Source: Paenibacillus hamazuiensis (GTDB taxonomy: Bacteria > Bacillota > Bacilli > Paenibacillales > NBRC-103111). From it: a DNA stretch of 64,000 nucleotides. Below, piece by piece: positions 54,700-63,957 of this stretch. Position numbers and translations under genes: made by a program. The DNA lies in assembly GCF_023276405.1 (NCBI RefSeq), contig NZ_JALRMO010000001.1:3348001-3412000 (forward strand), given 5' to 3'. Below the pieces are notes generated by a model. It saw only the letters and a program-made list of their open reading frames with translations, searched no databases and had not been told where the DNA came from. The stretch's first letter is position 1; each line of letters begins with the position of its first letter.

Positions 54700-54748
54700 T
54701 CATCCTCTCTTTTCATATACAGCTTTCATCTTACACCAAACGAGGGGC

Positions 54749-54781
54749 AAAAAAAAGAAGCGCCGGCACGAACCGGCACCT
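54749..54781 (-). terminator. Terminator after typA
   Basis: GCCGG pairs with CCGGC around TTCGTG (arms at 54762-54777). On the minus strand CTTCTTTTTTTT follows. It separates typA from ylaH. Confidence 0.75.
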
Positions 54782-54835
54782 CATCTATCGATTTTGCGTC
54801 AAATTGTCCGTTTGCACGGGCATGTATTCCAACGA

Positions 54836-56677
54836 TTATGCGTTCGCTTCCGCCATCTTGCGGTGCTTCTCCGCACGTTCCCGCTCGCTTTTGTTCAAAA
54901 TTTTCTTGCGCAAGCGGACCGATTTTGGCGTAATTTCGCAATACTCGTCGTCGTTCAAATATTCGAGCGCTTGCTCCAAAGAGAATATACGCGGCGTTTT
55001 CATGCGCACCGTCTCGTCTTTGGTCGCCGAGCGAATGTTCGTGAGCTGCTTTTCCTTGCAAATGTTGACGATGATGTCGGTATCGCGGTTATGTTCGCCG
55101 ACGATCATGCCTTCGTACACTTCCGTACCCGGCTCCAAGAACAGAATGCCGCGGTCTTCGATCGACAAAATGCCGTACAGCGTGGAGGTGCCGTTTTCGC
55201 TGGAAACGAGCACGCCTTCGTGGCGTCCGCCTACGCCGCTGCCCGCATAAGGGCCGTAGCTGTCGAACGCGTGGTTCATGACGCCGTAGCCGCGGGTCAA
55301 GGTCAGGAAATGCGTGCGGTAGCCGATCAGGCCGCGCGCCGGAATCAAAAACTCCAAGCGAACGTTGCCGGACCCGTTGTTGATCATGTTGACCATTTCC
55401 GCTTTGCGCGTACCGAGGCTCTCCATCACCGCGCCCATGCTGTCTTCGGGGACGTCGATAATAAGCCGCTCGATCGGCTCCATCTTCTGCCCGTCGATTA
55501 CGCGGATAATAACCTCCGGCTTCGATACTTGCAGCTCGAAGCCTTCCCGGCGCATATTTTCGATCAGGATGCCGAGATGCAGCTCGCCGCGGCCCGATAC
55601 GATAAACGCATCCGGGCTGTCGGTATCTTCGACGCGCAGAGACACGTCGGTTTCGAGCTCCTTGTAAAGTCGCTCGCGCAGCTTCCGCGACGTCACCCAT
55701 TTGCCCTCGCGGCCGGCAAACGGGCTGTTGTTGACAAGGAACGTCATCTGCAGCGTCGGCTCGTCGATTTTCAGCACCGGCAGAGCTTCCGGATTCGCGG
55801 GATCAGCAACCGTTTCGCCGATGTTGATTTCTTTAATGCCGGCAATCGCTATGATGTCGCCCGCTCCGGCTTCTTCGATCTCGATGCGCTTCAGCCCCTG
55901 GAAGCCGAACAGCTTCTCGATGCGCGCCTGCTTCATGCCGCCTTCTCGGGTCATGACGGCAACAGGCTGGCCTTGACGGATTTTGCCGCGATTCACGCGG
56001 CCGATGCCGATGCGGCCCAAATATTCGTTGTAGTCCATCAAAGTCACCAAGAACTGCAGCGGCTGCTCCATATCTTCTTTCGGAGACGGAATATGGCTGA
56101 TGATCGTTTCGTAGATCGCCTCCATGTTGGCATCCTGCTTCTCCGGATCAAGGCTGGAGGTGCCCATGAGAGCCGATGCGTAAACGACCGGAAAATCAAG
56201 CTGGTCGTCGTTCGCGCCGAGCTCGATGAATAGGTCGAGCACCTCGTCCACCACTTCCGCCGGTCGAGCGTTCGGGCGGTCGATTTTATTTACGACGACG
56301 ACCGGAGTCAAGTTTTGCTCGAGCGCTTTGCGCAGTACGAACTTCGTCTGCGGCATCGTGCCTTCGAACGCGTCGACGACGAGCAAAACGCCGTCCACCA
56401 TTTTCATGATCCGTTCGACCTCGCCGCCGAAGTCGGCGTGCCCCGGCGTATCGACTATATTGATCAAATAATCTTTATATCGAATCGCCGTATTTTTGGC
56501 CAAAATCGTAATGCCGCGCTCCCGCTCCAAATCGTTGGAGTCCATAGCCCGCTCCTGTACCGCTTCGTTTTCACGGAAAGCGCCGGATTGTTGAAGCAAT
56601 TTATCCACGAGTGTTGTTTTCCCGTGGTCGACGTGCGCGATAATCGCGATATTTCGTATATGATCTCTCGAATGCAT
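54836..56677 (-). CDS. typA: Translational GTPase TypA/BipA
   Basis: A 613-residue ribosome-binding GTPase of the EF-G family used in stress and cold adaptation and ribosome assembly. G1 [16 protein letters not shown]2/switch [10 protein letters not shown]3 DTPGHADF, G4 NKIDRPNAR. The C-terminal TypA domain ([41 protein letters not shown]) is intact, so it is the full-length form. AAGGGGA lies 10 bases before the ATG. Confidence 0.97.
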   Translation of the reverse strand: MHSRDHIRNIAIIAHVDHGKTTLVDKLLQQSGAFRENEAVQERAMDSNDLERERGITILAKNTAIRYKDYLINIVDTPGHADFGGEVERIMKMVDGVLLVVDAFEGTMPQTKFVLRKALEQNLTPVVVVNKIDRPNARPAEVVDEVLDLFIELGANDDQLDFPVVYASALMGTSSLDPEKQDANMEAIYETIISHIPSPKEDMEQPLQFLVTLMDYNEYLGRIGIGRVNRGKIRQGQPVAVMTREGGMKQARIEKLFGFQGLKRIEIEEAGAGDIIAIAGIKEINIGETVADPANPEALPVLKIDEPTLQMTFLVNNSPFAGREGKWVTSRKLRERLYKELETDVSLRVEDTDSPDAFIVSGRGELHLGILIENMRREGFELQVSKPEVIIRVIDGQKMEPIERLIIDVPEDSMGAVMESLGTRKAEMVNMINNGSGNVRLEFLIPARGLIGYRTHFLTLTRGYGVMNHAFDSYGPYAGSGVGGRHEGVLVSSENGTSTLYGILSIEDRGILFLEPGTEVYEGMIVGEHNRDTDIIVNICKEKQLTNIRSATKDETVRMKTPRIFSLEQALEYLNDDEYCEITPKSVRLRKKILNKSERERAEKHRKMAEANA

Positions 56678-56781
56678 TGCAGATGTATCCCCTTTGTATG
56701 ATTTAACTCCACCTTCGTACTATACGTGCATTTTTCGCAAAAAGCAAGGAATTTAGCCAAATTTAACGCCGATTTTACACG

Positions 56782-57264
56782 TCACCACGTGCCCGAACGG
56801 CGCATGATCAGTACGATCCCGGCCGCCAGCAGCCCTATTGCGATAAAGTAAACGCCAAGCTTGAGCAGCAGGGTCATGCAGAACAAAGCGGCGGAAACGA
56901 TCGCCAGCACCATCGCTGCGGTCAGTACTCCCCGGGGAGCGTAACGGTCATACAAATGCAGCTCGTACAGACCGACGGCCACGCCGAAAATAAAACCGGG
57001 CCACAAGTATGCCATCAAATGCCAACTGAACAAATTGCAGACAAAAAAGATAACCGAATAAGTGACCAGGATGCCTCCCGGGATCAGTACGGGCGCCGGG
57101 AGCACCTTGCCGAAAAAAAGCATATGCAGCGCCGCCCCCGCGGCAAAAATCAGCAGCGGCCACAGCAGCCAGCCCAAAAAATGAAAGACCCCGAGCTTTC
57201 CTAACAGTAAAATGACGGCGATTGCGACGAGCACGATGCCGAGCGAATACCGATTATTAGACAT
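56782..57264 (-). CDS. Multi-pass membrane protein (LiaI/DUF5668-like)
   Basis: A 160-residue membrane protein with about five hydrophobic segments: LGIVLVAIAVILLLGKLGVFHFLGWLLWPLL at the N terminus (a typical DUF5668 pattern with W-P), then PGGILVTYSVIFFVCNLF, LWPGFIFGVAVGLYEL, LTAAMVLAIVSAALFCM and YFIAIGLLAAGIVLIMRR. DUF5668 and LiaI-like proteins are linked to envelope stress. No partner gene is visible. The first in-frame ATG is at 57267; GGTGAGG favours 57264. Confidence 0.75.
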   Translation of the reverse strand: MSNNRYSLGIVLVAIAVILLLGKLGVFHFLGWLLWPLLIFAAGAALHMLFFGKVLPAPVLIPGGILVTYSVIFFVCNLFSWHLMAYLWPGFIFGVAVGLYELHLYDRYAPRGVLTAAMVLAIVSAALFCMTLLLKLGVYFIAIGLLAAGIVLIMRRSGTW

Positions 57265-57370
57265 CATTCCTCACCCTTTTCGGACAAAATGAAATTTCAA
57301 CGGCCTTTTCAAGTAGTTTATCCGAATATGCGAAAAATTGCCAGAGAGGGCCCTCGAGTGAAGCCCCAAG

Positions 57371-57445
57371 AGCCCCGGACCCGCCCGCAGTAGCATGGCT
57401 TTTTTACCTCCGGGTAAAAAGCCTATGCCCCGACACGCTATACTT
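57371..57445 (+). repeat. Hairpin-linker repeat, copy 4 (single hairpin)
   Basis: A remnant AGCCCCGGACCCGCC cap precedes a hairpin (57393-57429: GCATGGCTTTTTTACC-TCCG-GGTAAAAAGCCTATGC) and the tail CCGACACGCTATACTTTTG. Stem and cap differ in sequence from the other copies, while the tail is conserved. Confidence 0.75.
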
Positions 57446-57477
57446 TTGCAGGGCAGTCGATGATACGCCAATCAAAA

Positions 57478-57503
57478 ACGCCTGTCCCTCAGCGGGACAG
57501 GCG
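57478..57503 (-). terminator. Terminator after terC
   Basis: CGCCTGTCCC pairs with GGGACAGGCG around TCAGC (57479-57503), with TTTTTG following on the minus strand. Confidence 0.88.
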
Positions 57504-57513
57504 TCGTTTACGT

Positions 57514-58188
57514 TCAAGCATGCTTCGGAGGTTTGCCGAAGGCGAATTTTTTGATCAGTCCGGCAGCGATGACGATGACGGTTGTGATGACCGGCAGTAC
57601 CCAATGCACGGTATGGGAATTGTGGAAGAGGAAGTCCATGACCGGCGTATCCTTGACAAACATCTCTCCCGCGGTATAACCGAGGATCCCTGCTCCGATG
57701 TAAACGAGGATCGGGAACTTGTTCAGCAGTTTCATCACCATCGTGCTGCCCCAAATAATGATCGGGATGCTGAGACCTATACCCAAAATAATGACGGCCA
57801 AGTTGTTGTTCGCCTTGGCGGCGATCGCGAGAACGTTGTCCAGACTCATCACAAAGTCGGCCATGATGATCGTGCCGATCGCTTTGCCGAGTGTAGACGC
57901 TTCCTTTACGTTTGCGTGACCTTCATCGTCAATCAGCAGCTTGATCGCGATCCAAATGAGAAGCAGCGATCCTGCGGCCTGAATGAACGGCACCTTAAGT
58001 ATATACACCGCGATGACCGTCAGCACCAGGCGAAGCGCGATCGCTCCGAAAGCCCCCCACCATACTGCCTTGGTACGCTGATGCGCGGGCAAATTTTTGC
58101 TTGCCAGTGCGATGACGACGGCATTATCGCCGCTGAGCACAATGTTAATAAGCATGATTTGCAAAAAAAGCAAAAACCAATCCAACAT
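57514..58188 (-). CDS. TerC family integral membrane protein
   Basis: A 224-residue membrane protein with about seven hydrophobic segments. MLINIVLSGDNAVVIALASK and MADFVMSLDNVLAIAAKANNN contain the TerC acidic Asn-Asp pairs thought to bind metal ions. Relatives (YceF, MeeF, YkoY) export manganese or assist metalation of secreted enzymes. I saw no yybP-ykoY riboswitch in the short leader. GGAGGAAGAGG precedes the ATG. The exact paralog cannot be chosen. Confidence 0.9.
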   Translation of the reverse strand: MLDWFLLFLQIMLINIVLSGDNAVVIALASKNLPAHQRTKAVWWGAFGAIALRLVLTVIAVYILKVPFIQAAGSLLLIWIAIKLLIDDEGHANVKEASTLGKAIGTIIMADFVMSLDNVLAIAAKANNNLAVIILGIGLSIPIIIWGSTMVMKLLNKFPILVYIGAGILGYTAGEMFVKDTPVMDFLFHNSHTVHWVLPVITTVIVIAAGLIKKFAFGKPPKHA

Positions 58189-58292
58189 GTGATCCTCTTC
58201 CTCCCGAAAGCTTCAATTATAAAAGTGTCCTTACGCTGCCAAAGGCTCATTCTCATTTCTACGCGGACAAGCGGCAAAGGTTTCATAATTCA

Positions 58293-59495
58293 CTAAAATA
58301 ATTTTTCATAAGGATCGGGTAGTTCTGCCCCGATCGTAATTACTTCGGTTTTGCGCACCGTCTCGGCGATCATTTCCGGCAGCCAAGGCAAATTTCGCTC
58401 AATGCCTTCCACGACGCGCAGGCTCGGATTCGTGCTCGGCGACGGCGGGAGAAAGATCGTACAGCAGTCTTCGTGCGGCAAGATCGAAATCGGATACGTC
58501 CCGATTCGCTGTGCAATATCGATAATATCCTGCTTATCTTGAAAAATCAGCGGCTGAAGCACAGGGATCGCCACCGCTTGTCCGATCGCTTTAAGGCTGG
58601 CCATCGTCTGGCTCGCAACCTGCCCCAAGCTCTCACCGGTTACAAGCGCGTCCGCCCCGCTTAGACCCGCAAGCTGCTCCGCGATCCTGAACATCGTTCT
58701 GCGCATGATCGTAATCAGCAAGTTTTCGTTATAATCTTGGACGAGCCGGGTTTGTATATCGGTAAAAGGAACCATGTGCAGCTTGATCGTGCCTCCGTAG
58801 TCGGCCAACCTGCGGACGAGATCCTGCACTTTTTGCTGGGACCGCTCGCTCGTATACGGAAAGCTGTGAAAATGAACCGCCTCGATTTCAAGCCCCTGCT
58901 TCATCGCGAGCCAGCCGGCCACAGGGCTATCGATGCCGCCGGAAATCATCAGCATTGCCTTGCCGTTCGAGCCGAGCGGAAACCCGCCCGTTCCCTGCGT
59001 CACCTGTGAGTACACGAAAGCCCGGCCCTCGCGAATTTCCACGCGGATGTCGGCTTCCGGACGATGCACATCGACGCTGAGCCCCGGCACCGACTGCAAT
59101 ATGTACCCGCCGACAAGCCTGTTCATTTCCTGCGAGTCGTAAGGGAACGATTTATCCGCCCGCCGCGTCGTTACCTTGAACGTTTGCGGAGGCGGGGTTT
59201 GCTGCCGGAACAAGGCGAGCGCGAGTTGACGGATCTCTTCGATCTCCGGTTCTACACTGAAAGCCGGGCTGAACGAGCCGAGGCCGAACACTTTGCGCAG
59301 CTCTTCGGCCACCGGCTCGTAGGTTTGCCCGTTTAACGCGATATATATGCGGCCGAACTCCAACTCGAGTTTGACGGTTCGATACGGCTTCAGCACCCGC
59401 CGAATATGGCTGATTACTTTTTTTTCAAAACGGTGGCGGTTGCGCCCCTTTAAAGTAAGCTCCCCCAACCGCACAACAATAAGATCCGGTTTCAT
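58293..59495 (-). CDS. thiI: tRNA 4-thiouridine synthase ThiI
   Basis: Transfers sulfur to U8 of tRNA; 400 residues. THUMP-type N terminus (IVVRLGELTLKGRNRHRFEKKV) and PP-loop AMLMISGGIDSPVAGWLAMKQGL. CTIFLPPSP is the expected C-terminal part; the protein ends without the rhodanese domain found in E. coli ThiI, so the adjacent cysteine desulfurase would supply sulfur directly, as in the B. subtilis NifZ-ThiI pair. ATG 59495 follows GGAGGT. It starts 2 bases past the nifS stop. Confidence 0.94.
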   Translation of the reverse strand: MKPDLIVVRLGELTLKGRNRHRFEKKVISHIRRVLKPYRTVKLELEFGRIYIALNGQTYEPVAEELRKVFGLGSFSPAFSVEPEIEEIRQLALALFRQQTPPPQTFKVTTRRADKSFPYDSQEMNRLVGGYILQSVPGLSVDVHRPEADIRVEIREGRAFVYSQVTQGTGGFPLGSNGKAMLMISGGIDSPVAGWLAMKQGLEIEAVHFHSFPYTSERSQQKVQDLVRRLADYGGTIKLHMVPFTDIQTRLVQDYNENLLITIMRRTMFRIAEQLAGLSGADALVTGESLGQVASQTMASLKAIGQAVAIPVLQPLIFQDKQDIIDIAQRIGTYPISILPHEDCCTIFLPPSPSTNPSLRVVEGIERNLPWLPEMIAETVRKTEVITIGAELPDPYEKLF

Positions 59496-59497
59496 GA

Positions 59498-60661
59498 CTA
59501 CCTCCGCCCCGGTTTTGTGGCTGTTGGCGCAAGCTGCTTCACGACTTGCCGGAGCGCCCGCAAAAACGTTTCCGCATCGCTTTTCGTATGCTCCAAGCCG
59601 TAGCTGATGCGCAGCCCGCTGATCGAACGCTCGCGCGGGCAGTCCATCGCTACAAGGACACGGCTTGGTTCCGCCTCGCCCGAAGAGCATGCCGACCGCG
59701 TCGATATGTAAATATCATGCTGTTCTAAAGCATGTACCACAACTTCCGACTTCATACCCGGGTATGAGAAATGAACGATATGCGGAGCCATATCTTCTTC
59801 CTCTTCCGAACCGTTAACGACCAGTTCGGGGATGTCTTTTATCCCTTGCACGAGAAGCCTTCTAAGCTCTCGCGTGTTTGCGTAGAATGCCGGCCTCCTC
59901 TCGTGCGATAAGCGGGCAGCCTTGGCCATGCCGACAAGAGCGGGCACATTTTCGGTGCCCGAGCGCAGCCCCTGCTCCTGTCCGCCTCCGAGCAGCAGCG
60001 GTTCAAGCTCGAGTCCCGAGCGGCAGTACAGGAAGCCGACTCCTTTGGGACCGCGAAATTTATGGGCCGAGCAGGCCATCAGGTCGATGCCGAGCTGCTT
60101 CGGCTTTACATCCAGCTTCCCGTAGGCCTGCACACCGTCCACATGAAAAAGCGCTTTCGGATAACGCTGCAGCAGCCTGCCGATCCGCTCGATCGGCTGG
60201 ATCCGCCCCATCTCGTTATTTACGAACATGACGCTGACCAAAATCGTCTCCGGGGTCAAGCTGTTTTCCAGCTCTTCCAAACGAACCTGCCCCGTTTCGT
60301 CGACCGGCAAATACGTGACGCGAAAACCTTCCGACTCGAGCTTCCGATAGGTTTCGTACACGGAAGCATGCTCGATCTGCGTCGTAATGATATGGTTGCC
60401 GCGCTGCTTAAAGCGCCGTACCGCTCCTAAAATAGCCAGCGTATTGCTTTCCGTGCCGCTTCCGGTAAAAACGATTTCCTGCGGGCTGACCTCCAGCGTC
60501 TGCGCTATCGTCTCCCGGGCTCTGGCCACCAGCGCTTCAGCTTCCACGCCGAGCCGGTGCAGCGACGAAGGGTTTCCGTAATGCCGCTTCATCACTTCCG
60601 CTACCGTATCGGCCACTTCCTCATAGGGCGGCGTCGTGGCCGCATAATCGAAATAAATCAA
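59498..60661 (-). CDS. nifZ: Cysteine desulfurase (NifS/NifZ-type)
   Basis: Class V aminotransferase-fold PLP enzyme, 387 residues, that makes protein-bound persulfide from cysteine. YFDYAATTPPYEEV, FTGSGTESNTLAILGAV and the PLP lysine motif ACSAHKFRGPKGVGFLY are clear; the persulfide Cys lies in STRSACSSGEAE. It starts at TTG 60661 with GGGGGGAA upstream. The thiI gene is immediately downstream, so it probably serves tRNA thiolation. Confidence 0.94.
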   Translation of the reverse strand: MIYFDYAATTPPYEEVADTVAEVMKRHYGNPSSLHRLGVEAEALVARARETIAQTLEVSPQEIVFTGSGTESNTLAILGAVRRFKQRGNHIITTQIEHASVYETYRKLESEGFRVTYLPVDETGQVRLEELENSLTPETILVSVMFVNNEMGRIQPIERIGRLLQRYPKALFHVDGVQAYGKLDVKPKQLGIDLMACSAHKFRGPKGVGFLYCRSGLELEPLLLGGGQEQGLRSGTENVPALVGMAKAARLSHERRPAFYANTRELRRLLVQGIKDIPELVVNGSEEEEDMAPHIVHFSYPGMKSEVVVHALEQHDIYISTRSACSSGEAEPSRVLVAMDCPRERSISGLRISYGLEHTKSDAETFLRALRQVVKQLAPTATKPGRR

Positions 60662-60702
60662 CGGCGATTCCCCCCTGATACAATGCCTGTAAATTGCAAA
60701 AA

Positions 60703-60731
60703 GAAAAGAGACCTGTTATAAGCCTCTTTTC
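60703..60731 (-). terminator. Terminator after the transglycosylase gene
   Basis: GAAAAGAG pairs with CTCTTTTC around ACCTGTTATAAGC. A T-rich run follows on the minus strand. Confidence 0.7.
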
Positions 60732-60751
60732 ATTAAAGCTTAAAAACGGTC

Positions 60752-61462
60752 TCAAGACAAGCCCGCTGTGTAGTTTTGCTTCAAACCGAGCACCCGCCGA
60801 ACATAATGCCGCGTCTCCTCCGGCAGCATGTGAAGCTTGTCCATCATCTCGCGATCGCTGCTGACGCCAAGCCGGTTAACGCGGCCCGAACCGGCGTTGT
60901 ATGCAGCGAGCGCCATGCCTTCGTTCCCGTTATATTTCACCAGCAAATTAGCCAAATATTGCGTTCCGGCATTGATGTTTTGCTGCGGGTCGAAGGAATC
61001 GGTCACTCCGAATCCTTGCGCGGTTCCGTCCATCAGCTGCATCAGCCCTTTAGCGCCGGCTCGCGATACGGCCCGCGGATTAAATGACGACTCCGCTTCG
61101 ATCACTGCTTTCACGAGGCTGGAAGGGACGCCGTACTGCCGGCTGGCTTGCTGAATATACGCTTCGTAATCCACCCGTTTGCCTGACGCGTATTTGCCGG
61201 CATCCTGTGCACCGTCCTGCGCATCAAACATAAAAGGACTTATGCCCGGCTTAAACGCGGTTCTTGCTGCTGCGGACGAAGCCTTAGCCGTATCGCCGGT
61301 CGCTCCGGAAGTGGACGTAGTTCCCATCAACTCCTGCAGCATCCCGGCAAAATCGGAGGTTTCCGCTTCCTCTCCCGCCGCGGCGCCGCCCGACAACAGA
61401 CTCGATTTACCGAGCAGCTCGAGCTGCAGCAATTCTTTCATGATCCTTGGATCGACGTTCAT
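60752..61462 (-). CDS. Lytic transglycosylase (SLT domain)
   Basis: A 236-residue muramidase-type lytic transglycosylase. The SLT domain (about 95-230) shows the catalytic Glu in KAVIEAESSFNP, SRAGAKGLMQLMDGTAQGFG, NINAGTQYL and LAAYNAG. The N-terminal 95 residues are Ala/Ser/Gly-rich and carry no clear signal peptide, similar to CwlQ/YjbJ-type enzymes. AGGAGAA lies 6 bases before the ATG. Confidence 0.88.
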   Translation of the reverse strand: MNVDPRIMKELLQLELLGKSSLLSGGAAAGEEAETSDFAGMLQELMGTTSTSGATGDTAKASSAAARTAFKPGISPFMFDAQDGAQDAGKYASGKRVDYEAYIQQASRQYGVPSSLVKAVIEAESSFNPRAVSRAGAKGLMQLMDGTAQGFGVTDSFDPQQNINAGTQYLANLLVKYNGNEGMALAAYNAGSGRVNRLGVSSDREMMDKLHMLPEETRHYVRRVLGLKQNYTAGLS

Positions 61463-61551
61463 GAATCGTTCTCCTAAGTCAAGAAGTATGTATATGGCTA
61501 TTGTACACTCTATTTCCGCACAGAACCAGTCCTATCTTTGCAAATAACGCA

Positions 61552-61588
61552 AAAACCGCCGTCAACACGATTTTGACGACGGTCTTTT
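61552..61588 (-). terminator. Terminator after gene 61593
   Basis: ACCGCCGTCAA pairs with TTGACGACGGT around CACGATT with one mismatch; T-rich flanks on both sides. It follows the stop of the minus-strand gene at 61593 by five bases. Confidence 0.82.
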
Positions 61589-61592
61589 CTTT

Positions 61593-61997
61593 TTAAGCAT
61601 ATAGCGGTACAAGCAAAAAATAACCTGCCAATGATATAAGTCCGATCACGATCGACCAAACGCCAAGCGCCCGGCTCCCCTGCACGAAGCTGAAAAATCC
61701 GAGCAGCGTTGCGGCGGAACCGAGTAAAGCCGGCGCGAAAAACAATGAGAGCAGCGCGAGCACAAGCGCGAAATACCCCATCGCCCGTCCGCCAGGTCTA
61801 ACATAAGACTGTTCGACGTTTTCCTGTGTCGTTACCGGAACGCGGTTTACGATAAGAGGCGGAGCCGCTTCAGCTGCAAATTCGGCATCCTCTTCCCGTT
61901 CAAGTCCCGCTTCCCTGCGGATTTGGTCCCTTTGGTAAGCCGGCGGCCCGCTTTTCTCCCGATCCGGATCACGCTCGTCCAAAAAGTTTTGGCTCAT
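61593..61997 (-). CDS. Small membrane protein, DUF4190-like
   Basis: A 134-residue protein with a polar 70-residue N terminus and two or three membrane segments near the end (MGYFALVLALLSLFFAPALLG, ALGVWSIVIGLISLAGYFLLV), in the style of DUF4190. No function is known. Its ATG overlaps the DUF1540 stop as ATGA, so the two are translationally coupled. Confidence 0.75.
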   Translation of the reverse strand: MSQNFLDERDPDREKSGPPAYQRDQIRREAGLEREEDAEFAAEAAPPLIVNRVPVTTQENVEQSYVRPGGRAMGYFALVLALLSLFFAPALLGSAATLLGFFSFVQGSRALGVWSIVIGLISLAGYFLLVPLYA

Positions 61998-62209
61998 TTG
62001 CGTTTTTTCGGCTCAAACGTTTTGCAGCAGGTAACGCGAGAGCTGGAAGCCGTATCCTGATGCACATCGTTAAAGTCTTCCCCGGCGAATTCTTCTGTAA
62101 ATCCCGCATGCTGGTCGATCTCGATCATGATCTGGTCTGCGCCGCAGCGGTTCCCCTGCGCCCAATATTCGCAGTTGGCCACACTGCATTTCACCAATGG
62201 CTTATCCAT
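61994..62209 (-). CDS. DUF1540 domain protein
   Basis: A 71-residue Cys-rich protein. KCSVANCEYWAQGNRCGADQIMIEI and the later VTCCKTF give the five to six cysteine pattern of DUF1540, which probably binds a metal. Function unknown. GGTGATG precedes ATG 62209. Confidence 0.9.
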   Translation of the reverse strand: MDKPLVKCSVANCEYWAQGNRCGADQIMIEIDQHAGFTEEFAGEDFNDVHQDTASSSRVTCCKTFEPKKRK

Positions 62210-62252
62210 GCTTCATCACCCCATTAACAATGTTCCCGTATCAGGGGGGCGA

Positions 62253-63362
62253 TTATTCTGCCACCTGCTGGCGATAAAGCACCAGAAACATCGCATGGGA
62301 CCACAGCAGCGGAATCGCCGGATGCCCCCAACGTTTCATCCAACCCTCATACGCTGCTTGATCGGCATATTGCGAAGCCTGCTCCGGCAGTCGGCCCAGT
62401 TCGTCAGATTGGTCCACAATCCAGTGGAGCGCCTTATCCGCTTCGTCCGTATTGCCGGTTTTCAGCTGCACCCAGCCGTGCCAAGCGGTGAGCAGCAGCC
62501 ACTCCCCGCCGCCGTAATAGGTATCTCCGGCGTACCTGCGGATGCCGCCTCCCGGCCCTTGCAGCTCCGCTTTTATCATTTCTATCGTTCGTTTCATCGC
62601 CGGTTCTTCCGGACCAAATATGGAAAAGGGCACGGCAAGCCAAAGCAAGCTGGCATCGACGCCGGTATTGCCTTGCATGAAGCCGCCCTGCCCGTCGTGG
62701 CGAAAATTTTTCACAAAATGCCCGTCGTGAACCGCGTGCGCGAGCAGCAGCTTCCTGATGTCCTCGCATGTTTGCCCGAGATCGGGCCGGCCGAGCCATT
62801 TTTCAGCTGCCTTAAGCCCTCCGTAAATGCAAGCAAGCGTTGACGGATGCAGGCTGTCGCCGTGTTCTTCCCAGCAGTCGAAATTCGGCATCATCCAAAA
62901 AGCCTGCAAATAATCGGCCGTCGCTTCGATCGTTTCGCGGAATTTTTCAATCAATCGGTCGTTTCCGGTACGCCCGACATGTTCGGATAACCCCCAAAGC
63001 CATGTGCCGTAACCGTCAAGCTGAAAATGGCCCCATTCGGAATAATCCTCTCCTCCGCCCAAATGATACCTCGCGTTCAAATAATCGTTTTGCGGAATGA
63101 ACTGATGTTCGCGGTGTCTTTGCAAAAGCGTGCGGATTTGCTCCTTTTTCCCGCCGACTACCCGGTCCACCCATTCGTAAAACTTTAAGGCGCTGTCGTG
63201 TTCACCGGAGCAATCCATCGCATAAGCGATAAACGTGCCGTCCCGCAGCCAGGAGTAGCCATAGTGCAAAAACATCGGGCACGCGACATAACTTCCGCTC
63301 GGATGCTGGTTCAGCTTAATGATTTGAATGCTGCGCTCCACCAACTGCCGCAAACGATTCAT
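62253..63362 (-). CDS. Glycoside hydrolase 15-related protein (glucoamylase-like)
   Basis: A 369-residue protein with the (alpha/alpha)6 pattern of GH15. FLHYGYSWLRDGTFIAYAMD is the aromatic/acid substrate region, and the mid-section has LDGYGTWLWGL and NFDCWEEHGDSLHPSTLACIYGGLKAA; the end has WGHPAIPLLWSHAM, with one of the usual catalytic Glu positions in CWEEHG. It has no signal peptide, so it is likely cytosolic, trehalase- or glucan-acting. GAGGGGGCGG is 4 bases before the ATG. Confidence 0.85.
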   Translation of the reverse strand: MNRLRQLVERSIQIIKLNQHPSGSYVACPMFLHYGYSWLRDGTFIAYAMDCSGEHDSALKFYEWVDRVVGGKKEQIRTLLQRHREHQFIPQNDYLNARYHLGGGEDYSEWGHFQLDGYGTWLWGLSEHVGRTGNDRLIEKFRETIEATADYLQAFWMMPNFDCWEEHGDSLHPSTLACIYGGLKAAEKWLGRPDLGQTCEDIRKLLLAHAVHDGHFVKNFRHDGQGGFMQGNTGVDASLLWLAVPFSIFGPEEPAMKRTIEMIKAELQGPGGGIRRYAGDTYYGGGEWLLLTAWHGWVQLKTGNTDEADKALHWIVDQSDELGRLPEQASQYADQAAYEGWMKRWGHPAIPLLWSHAMFLVLYRQQVAE

Positions 63363-63395
63363 GATTCCGCCCCCTCAATATAACCCCGTAAAAAT

Positions 63396-63427
63396 GAAAA
63401 GAGACGCCTATGCTTAGCATCTCTTTT
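63396..63427 (-). terminator. Terminator after the DUF3907 gene
   Basis: GAAAAGAGA pairs with TCTCTTTTT around CGCCTATGCTTAGCA, with partial inner pairing. On the minus strand TTTTCATTTTT follows. Confidence 0.78.
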
Positions 63428-63456
63428 TTAATCATTGTTGGCATGGGCACAGAGGA

Positions 63457-63957
63457 TTATACTTTCTCGCCCTGCATTCTTTTTTGCGTGATGTAGTCCG
63501 TTTCATAATAAGAGAGGTCTTCGCGAAGCTCTTCGAAAATTTTCGAAAGTTCTACAGTCAGGTTGCGCACATCGCGGGCCGGCTTCTTGCGGAAGCGGAT
63601 CGCATCCTGCCCGGTATAAGCGTAACGGCCGTCTTCGGAATAACATTCGTTTTTCGGATAAAAGAAATTGTTCACACAGCTGTGGTACACCTCATACAGC
63701 ACCTTTTCCGCATACTCGACATTGAAAGTCGGGCGGCGCAGGCTGACGCCCAGTTTCTCATAAGCGACCTCGCTGAATACGAGCAAATGCCGCGTATCCG
63801 AAAGATAACCCTTATAAAATTCTTCCATCGCTCCATCGTTTTCCGAGTTCAACTCTTGCAGCGAATGCTGGTTCAAAAACTGCTCCATTTTCGAAATGGC
63901 TTCTTTCAGCTTGGCTCTCGTCGTTTCGCAGACGTTTTTCACGTTATGCACAGCCAT
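63457..63957 (-). CDS. DUF3907 family protein (YpuI-like)
   Basis: A 166-residue soluble protein. KVLYEVYHSCVNNFFYPKNECYSEDGRYAYTGQDAIRFR is the family core. YpuI in B. subtilis has no known role. GAGGAGGT lies 9 bases before ATG 63957. The remaining 43 bases to the window end hold no gene. Confidence 0.85.
   Translation of the reverse strand: MAVHNVKNVCETTRAKLKEAISKMEQFLNQHSLQELNSENDGAMEEFYKGYLSDTRHLLVFSEVAYEKLGVSLRRPTFNVEYAEKVLYEVYHSCVNNFFYPKNECYSEDGRYAYTGQDAIRFRKKPARDVRNLTVELSKIFEELREDLSYYETDYITQKRMQGEKV

Noticed and set aside
57271-57475. Small open frames in the gap between the membrane protein and terC
   Set aside because: They lie within the hairpin repeat and have no ribosome site.
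58189-58292. yybP-ykoY manganese riboswitch before terC
   Set aside because: The gap is only about 100 bases and I saw neither the conserved loops nor a terminator-antiterminator pair.
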